DNA from: an uncultured Chloroflexota bacterium
Lineage (GTDB): Bacteria > Chloroflexota > Anaerolineae > Promineifilales > Promineifilaceae
Direction of reading: 5' to 3'
NCBI GenBank assembly: GCA_937958365.1
Contig: CALFEW010000449.1
Span: forward strand, 1 to 9,922
Length of the DNA stretch: 9,922 bases
The position numbers were made by a program, and so were the translations under genes. A model generated the notes under the pieces. That model was not told the origin of the DNA and did not search any database. It saw only the letters and a list, made by a program, of their open reading frames with translations. This document shows, in pieces, positions 6,455 to 9,922 of this stretch. Numbering within the stretch: the stretch's first letter is position 1; the number at the start of each line of letters is the position of its first letter.

Positions 6455-6516
6455 CGTTGAGCGTTTCATGAGCGGGGCAGCGAATGGGTGCGCTGAACCG
6501 GGTACCACACTCAACG
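6455..6516 (+). ncRNA. Candidate structured leader RNA element, copy 2
   Basis: CGTTGAG (6455-6461) pairs with CTCAACG (6510-6516). The inner segment forms a different hairpin from copy 1 (CAGCG 6478-6482 with CGCTG 6490-6494, flanked by GG and CC), while the outer strands and the CGGG..CCACA segment are conserved. Different sequence with pairing retained is what a folded RNA would show. It ends 51 nt before the start codon of the 56-aa secreted peptide. I know no named riboswitch with this sequence. Confidence 0.55.
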
Positions 6517-6527
6517 AGCCTATCCCC

Positions 6528-6546
6528 AGTCGGCAACTGCCCGACT
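6528..6546 (+). promoter_or_regulatory. Leader hairpin before the secreted-peptide ribosome binding site
   Basis: AGTCGG (6528-6533) and CCGACT (6541-6546) form a perfect 6-bp stem with a 7-nt loop. It lies between the structured element and the AAGGAG ribosome binding site (6554-6559). It could take part in an alternative fold, but no T-tract follows, so it is not a terminator. Confidence 0.35.
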
Positions 6547-6567
6547 CATACAAAAGGAGAAAATCTC

Positions 6568-6738
6568 ATGTTGCGTCCTTATGTGTCTCGCGTTCTGTTC
6601 GCCTGTCTGTTGGTGGCCCTGTACATCGCCCCGGTTGCCGCCTCGCGCACCATCCAGGCCGGGCCATCCGCGGCCAAACCTGGCGTCGCCATCATCAACG
6701 GTGATTGTCCTACAGCGGGCTCCCCTAACTGTTCCTAA
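6568..6738 (+). CDS. Small secreted peptide, 56 aa
   Basis: AAAGGAG (6553-6559) lies 8 nt before ATG 6568, and TAA is at 6736-6738. The product has a clear Sec signal peptide: basic start MLRPYVSR, hydrophobic core VLFACLLVALYIAPV, then a small-residue site (AAS) near residue 25-26. The mature part is about 30 residues, ends GDCPTAGSPNCS, and has two cysteines (47 and 55). The function is unknown. It could be a secreted signal, toxin or short surface peptide, or a leader-regulated ORF. It diverges from the sigma operon and converges on the TPR protein gene. A longer in-frame ORF from GTG 6484 would run through the structured element and is not favoured. The signal peptide and ribosome binding site make this the better supported of the two short ORFs. 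Confidence 0.65.
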   Translation: MLRPYVSRVLFACLLVALYIAPVAASRTIQAGPSAAKPGVAIINGDCPTAGSPNCS

Positions 6739-6759
6739 ACCTTTGTGATTGTTCAAACG

Positions 6760-6788
6760 GGCAGTCGGCCTATTGAGGACCGGCTGCC
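6760..6788. terminator. Possible bidirectional hairpin between convergent genes
   Basis: GGCAGTCGG (6760-6768) pairs with CCGGCTGCC (6780-6788) over 9 bp, with one G-T pair and an 11-nt loop. It lies between the convergent secreted-peptide and TPR genes and straddles the TPR stop codon. No U-tract follows on either strand, so an intrinsic terminator is only possible, not clear. Confidence 0.35.
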
Positions 6789-7990
6789 TGTCCATCTCCG
6801 CTTAATGCCTGACGCTGTTGGCTGAAGTCAGCCAGCAGTTTTTTGGCCCAGGCATTGTCTGGATAGCGGGTCAACAAGTCCAACGCCTCAGCAAAAAATG
6901 TAGAAGCTTGCGCCAACTGGCCCTGTAAGGCGTATAGTTCGCCCATCGTGCCCAGCGTGTTGGCCAGCATCAAATTGTCGTCAGATTGACGCCAGAGGTT
7001 AGCGCTTTCGCCTAAATAAGACATTGCTTCGACCAATCTGTTTTGTTTTAGCAGGGTATTACCTAAACATTGGGCTACCAGCGCCCGATAATACAGATTG
7101 GGAGACTGCTGCAAGTAGATCGAGTTGGCCCGGTGGAACATTGTCTCCGCTTCCGCATAGCGCTCTTGTTCAAACAAGGCGCCGCCCAGATTGACCTCAA
7201 TCAGCGTTTTCTCAAATTCACCACTGACCAAAGGGAAGCAGGCTGTCGCTTCCTCATAACAGGGCCATAGGGCTTCATACTTCTTGGCGGCTTTCAGCGC
7301 GCCCATCAGATTGTTCAGCGCGCGCAGGAGTTCGGTGGGTTGTTCGGCTTTGCGCCAGAGGGCAACTGCCTCTTGCAATTGGGCTTCGGCAAGATCGAGC
7401 TGGCCGCGCCACCAGGCGACCATGCCCAGGGTGTTTAGGGTTTTGGCTTGATTCTCCAGAGGCGCGTTGTTGGCAATAAAACCGGCCAATGCCTGACGGC
7501 CGTATCGCTCTGCTGCTTCGTACTGGTGTGAGACGACATAGTCCGTACTCAAATTGAACCATATGCGATGCCTCAAATGCTTCTGGTCTGTGGGTTCAAC
7601 GATCTTTTCGGCCCGAAGATGCGCCTCGATGGCCGCCGGTAACTGGCGATCTGCCCGATACAGTTCACCTAATCGGTTCAGAAGCTCCGCTTTCAGGGTC
7701 GGGTTATCCGGGGGGCAGTCTGCGGCGGCGGTTTGCAAAAGTGAAATCCACTCTTGCCAGTAGCCGCGCCGCTCGGCCAGGTGAAAGGTTTGCAGAACAA
7801 CAACGGCCGTTTCCTGCCATGTTTCCGCTAATTGCAGGCCATAATTCACGGCGCGGTTTAAATTTTGCCGCTCTTTGTCCAGACTTTGTATGGTCCGCTC
7901 ATCCGTAGCGGTGGTTTGCCGCTGCCAATGCGTGATGCTGGCGGCTATCGCCCGAACAAACTGCGGGTTGATCGGCTCGGACATGCTCAT
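6770..7990 (-). CDS. Tetratricopeptide-repeat protein, 406 aa
   Basis: Nearly the whole protein is helical TPR repeats. Clear units include LKAELLNRLGELYRADRQLP, TLNTLGMVAWWRGQLDLAEA and LANTLGTMGELYALQGQLAQ. No catalytic domain, signal peptide or membrane segment is seen. The first 70 residues (TDERTIQSLDKERQNLNRAV) resemble the segment that joins NB-ARC/STAND ATPases to their C-terminal repeats, but the ATPase itself is absent. This may therefore be a stand-alone sensor or adaptor. The start is ATG 7990, because AAGGA (7999-8003) lies 8 nt upstream. The longer frame from 8062 lacks a ribosome binding site. It is transcribed in the same direction as the sigma/CHAT operon but separated from it by the peptide gene, so joint function with it is uncertain. 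Confidence 0.8.
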   Translation of the reverse strand: MSMSEPINPQFVRAIAASITHWQRQTTATDERTIQSLDKERQNLNRAVNYGLQLAETWQETAVVVLQTFHLAERRGYWQEWISLLQTAAADCPPDNPTLKAELLNRLGELYRADRQLPAAIEAHLRAEKIVEPTDQKHLRHRIWFNLSTDYVVSHQYEAAERYGRQALAGFIANNAPLENQAKTLNTLGMVAWWRGQLDLAEAQLQEAVALWRKAEQPTELLRALNNLMGALKAAKKYEALWPCYEEATACFPLVSGEFEKTLIEVNLGGALFEQERYAEAETMFHRANSIYLQQSPNLYYRALVAQCLGNTLLKQNRLVEAMSYLGESANLWRQSDDNLMLANTLGTMGELYALQGQLAQASTFFAEALDLLTRYPDNAWAKKLLADFSQQRQALSGDGQAAGPQ

Positions 7991-8072
7991 GGGTTCATTC
8001 CTTCGGTCATTTTTCTTTGCCCAATCTGCGTGGCGGACATTGTCGGCGTCAGTGTCAACCAACGCGCAGTCT

Positions 8073-8101
8073 ATTCTACCGGAAAATGGAACGGCCGTCG
8101 G
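8073..8101 (-). promoter_or_regulatory. Weak promoter candidate for the TPR gene
   Basis: TAGAAT (8078-8073 on the minus strand) matches the -10 consensus at five of six bases. The hexamer 17 nt upstream, CCGACG, matches the -35 consensus at only three. A leader of about 75 nt would result. A perfect TTGACA (8058-8053) further down lacks a partner -10 box. Confidence 0.3.
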
Positions 8102-8149
8102 TCGCGGCGTGAAAAGAAAGATTAAAAATCCGCCAATCGCGCCTGATCC

Positions 8150-8179
8150 TTAGAACATTAGTCGCCATTGGGTTATAAT
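8150..8179 (+). promoter_or_regulatory. Possible promoter upstream of dnaG
   Basis: A perfect TATAAT lies at 8174-8179. The best -35 candidate, TTAGAA at 8150-8155, is weak and spaced 18 nt. If used, the dnaG leader would be about 140 nt and would include the repeat block at 8220-8300. Confidence 0.4.
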
Positions 8180-8219
8180 TCCCCCGCGCAAAAGACAAGA
8201 AGAGTGGTTCTCGTTTCCC

Positions 8220-8300
8220 GTAATCCGTATTCGGTAATCCGTCAGGCGATACCTCTGGTGAACGCCGTCGGAAAACGGTATACGGGCTTCGGAATACGGA
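8220..8300. repeat. Direct and inverted repeats in the dnaG leader
   Basis: GTAATCCGT occurs at 8220-8228 and again at 8234-8242. TCCGTATTC (8224-8232) has a perfect inverted partner GAATACGGA (8292-8300). Related CCGTA/TACGG units lie between them. The block may be a REP-like intergenic palindrome or a leader structure. No ORF was found in it. Confidence 0.5.
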
Positions 8301-8322
8301 CACTAGATAGTGAACCTGAATT

Positions 8323-9922
8323 ATGAGCGTCACTGAGGAAATTAAAAGCCGACTCGATATTGTGGACGTCGTTTCCGAGACCGTCAACTTACGGAAATCG
8401 GGACGTTCCTATGCCGGTTTTTGCCCCTTCCATTCCAATACCCGCACTCCTGCCTTCTACGTATTCCCTGAAACTCAAACCTGGCACTGTTTTGGCGCGT
8501 GCGCCGAAGGCGGCGACCTCTTCTCTTACGTCATGAAGCGGGAAGGGTTGGATTTTAAGGAAGCGCTGCGTGTTCTGGCGCAAAAAGCCGGCGTGTCGCT
8601 GGATGAGGCTGCGCCATCAGATAAAGCGCAAAAAGCGGTCGAAGACCGATTGGGCGATTTATTAAGAGCGGCGGCCGAATATTTCCACCAGCTTTTGCTC
8701 CACGCGCCTCAAGCCGAGGTGGCGCGGCAGTACGTGGCAAAACGCCAGTTAAGTTCGGAAACGCTGGCCTATTTCCAGATTGGTTTTGCTCTGGATTCGT
8801 GGGATCAGTGCCGCACGCACTTCAACGCCCAGGGCTACGACGATCATGATTTGCTGGACGCCGGACTGCTGACGGAAAATCCGGACAAAGGCACGCGCTA
8901 TGATCGCTTCCGCAACCGGTTGATGATTCCGATTCGGGACGGAAACGGCCGTATCGTTGGTTTTGGCGCACGCACGTTGGACCCAGACGGCCAGCCCAAA
9001 TACCTCAACTCGCCGCAAACCAGGCTCTTCGACAAGAGCAATCTGCTCTTCGGCCTGGACGCGGCCAAACGCTCCATCCGCGAAGCCCGGCAGGCGGTCA
9101 TCGTCGAAGGTTACATGGACGTGATGCAGGCGTGGCAGGCCGGCTTCCGTAACGTCGTCGCCCAGATGGGCACGGCCCTGACGCAAGAGCAGCTAGGACA
9201 GCTAAAGCGGCTCACCAAGCAGTTTGTCCTGGCGCTGGACGCCGACGCCGCCGGAGCCAAAGCCACCATGCGCAGCCTTCAGGTGGCCCGCGAAACGCTA
9301 GATCGGGAGCTGGACGTGCGCTTCGACGCGCAAAATCTGGTGCGCTACGAAGGGCGCTTGCAAGCCGACATTCGCATCGTCACCCTGCCGGAAGGTAACG
9401 ACCCGGACAAAATCATCCGTGAAGACCCGGCGCAGTGGCCGAAGCTGCTGGCGAAAGCCCGGCCGGTGGTGGAATACGTCATCGCCGTATTGACGCAAGA
9501 TTTGGACATGGGGGACGCGAAAGGGAAAACGGCCGTTGCCCAACAGATCGTGCCGCTCATCGAAGACATACAAGACCCGGTGGAGCGCGACCATTACTGG
9601 CAGCGGTTGGCCCAGGCGCTGCGTGTGGACGAACGCGCCCTGCGTCAGGTGCGCCGCCCGGAGCGACAGCGCCCGCCCGCCGAACACAGCAATACGCGCA
9701 AATCGGTCCCGCCCCCACCAGAACCACCCGCGGAAGGCGAATTGCCGGAAACGGCCGTACTCGGAATCCGCTCCACAACCACCCAAAAGAAGGAAGCCTT
9801 CTTCCTCAGCCAGGGCCTCCATCACCCCAGAGCTTTGACCGACGTGAATCAACTCCTCCACCAGGCCAACCAGCCGGTTGTGGGAACGGGCGATTTCACG
9901 GCCACTGAAGACCGCGCCCTAT
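8323..9922 (+). CDS. dnaG: DNA primase DnaG, 5' part (3' end outside window)
   Basis: DnaG makes RNA primers at the replication fork and binds the replicative helicase. The first 533 codons are present and the frame is open to the right edge. The N-terminal CHC2 zinc domain shows Cys34, His37, Cys56 and Cys60 (CPFH ... HCFGAC), with a CX3C pair and one extra residue before it compared with the B. subtilis-type CX2C finger. The RNA polymerase core follows (YDRFRNRLMIPIRD, GRIVGFGAR, PKYLNSPQT, LFGLDAAK). The Toprim motifs are VIVEGYMDVM (Glu262) and ALDADAAG (Asp306, Asp308). A Pro-rich linker (about residues 445-480) leads to the start of the helicase-binding domain. ATG 8323 starts the conserved N-terminus but has no clear Shine-Dalgarno site. 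A sigma factor gene often follows dnaG; that lies outside this window. Confidence 0.95.
   Translation, partial: MSVTEEIKSRLDIVDVVSETVNLRKSGRSYAGFCPFHSNTRTPAFYVFPETQTWHCFGACAEGGDLFSYVMKREGLDFKEALRVLAQKAGVSLDEAAPSDKAQKAVEDRLGDLLRAAAEYFHQLLLHAPQAEVARQYVAKRQLSSETLAYFQIGFALDSWDQCRTHFNAQGYDDHDLLDAGLLTENPDKGTRYDRFRNRLMIPIRDGNGRIVGFGARTLDPDGQPKYLNSPQTRLFDKSNLLFGLDAAKRSIREARQAVIVEGYMDVMQAWQAGFRNVVAQMGTALTQEQLGQLKRLTKQFVLALDADAAGAKATMRSLQVARETLDRELDVRFDAQNLVRYEGRLQADIRIVTLPEGNDPDKIIREDPAQWPKLLAKARPVVEYVIAVLTQDLDMGDAKGKTAVAQQIVPLIEDIQDPVERDHYWQRLAQALRVDERALRQVRRPERQRPPAEHSNTRKSVPPPPEPPAEGELPETAVLGIRSTTTQKKEAFFLSQGLHHPRALTDVNQLLHQANQPVVGTGDFTATEDRAL

Larger units (their letters stand above)
200..9758. 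repeat. Dispersed palindromic octamer ACGGCCGT, 21 copies
   Basis: Copies start at 200, 485, 648, 668, 1428, 1899, 2213, 3060, 4029, 4275, 4428, 4494, 4749, 5079, 6274, 7496, 7803, 8091, 8945, 9529 and 9751. Sixteen are preceded by A and many belong to a longer AAACGGCCGTTT-like form. Most coding copies are read as Thr-Ala-Val, on whichever strand the gene lies. Others are read as Gly-Arg (for example NGR in DnaG). Non-coding copies occur in the tRNA terminator (two), in the sigma promoter spacer and upstream of the TPR gene. Confidence 0.85.

Noticed and set aside
8749..9861. Minus-strand ORFs of 145 and 187 codons
   Set aside because: They are antisense to dnaG, whose frame carries unmistakable zinc, polymerase and Toprim motifs. 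The ORFs have no recognisable domains.

Overview
The window looks like a chromosomal segment of a GC-rich member of the Chloroflexota (Anaerolineae/Caldilineae-like). This is an inference from three things: a DnaG zinc-finger variant (CPFHSNTRTPAF ... HCFGAC) that I associate with that phylum, a large TPR-CHAT protein, and TPR-rich gene content. No rRNA, CRISPR array or cas gene was seen.

Layout. Positions 1-680 are housekeeping: the 3' part of glutamate racemase (murI), a tRNA-Pro(CGG) whose promoter overlaps the murI stop codon, and a strong hairpin terminator. Directly behind the terminator T-tract is a 230-bp non-autonomous element (689-918) with 12-bp perfect terminal inverted repeats and an 8-bp target duplication, which looks like a MITE. 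After a gene-poor stretch comes a 61-nt inverted-repeat element (1179-1239) followed by a Shine-Dalgarno site and a 31-codon, Gly/Ser-rich ORF. Convergent to it is a minus-strand operon read from about 6260 down to 1361: an ECF-like sigma factor, an unrecognised 274-residue cytoplasmic protein overlapping it by 8 bp, and a 1081-residue TPR-CHAT protease with an intact His951/Cys991 dyad. Divergent from the sigma gene is a second copy of the inverted-repeat element (6455-6516), again followed by a Shine-Dalgarno site and a short ORF, this one encoding a 56-residue secreted peptide. A TPR-only protein (6770-7990, minus) converges on that peptide gene. The window ends with the 5' 533 codons of dnaG, which continues past the right edge.

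How the genes may work together. A sigma factor, a partner protein and a TPR-CHAT protease in one operon resemble the logic of the type III-E Craspase module, in which TPR-CHAT cleaves Csx30 and so releases a sigma factor. Here there is no CRISPR component. The two short ORFs behind the same candidate RNA structure flank the operon and may be its outputs or triggers. That link is inference.

A second striking signal is the palindromic octamer ACGGCCGT. It occurs 21 times in 9.9 kb, in coding and non-coding DNA, and two copies form the arms of the tRNA terminator. This resembles the HIP1 octamer of cyanobacteria.
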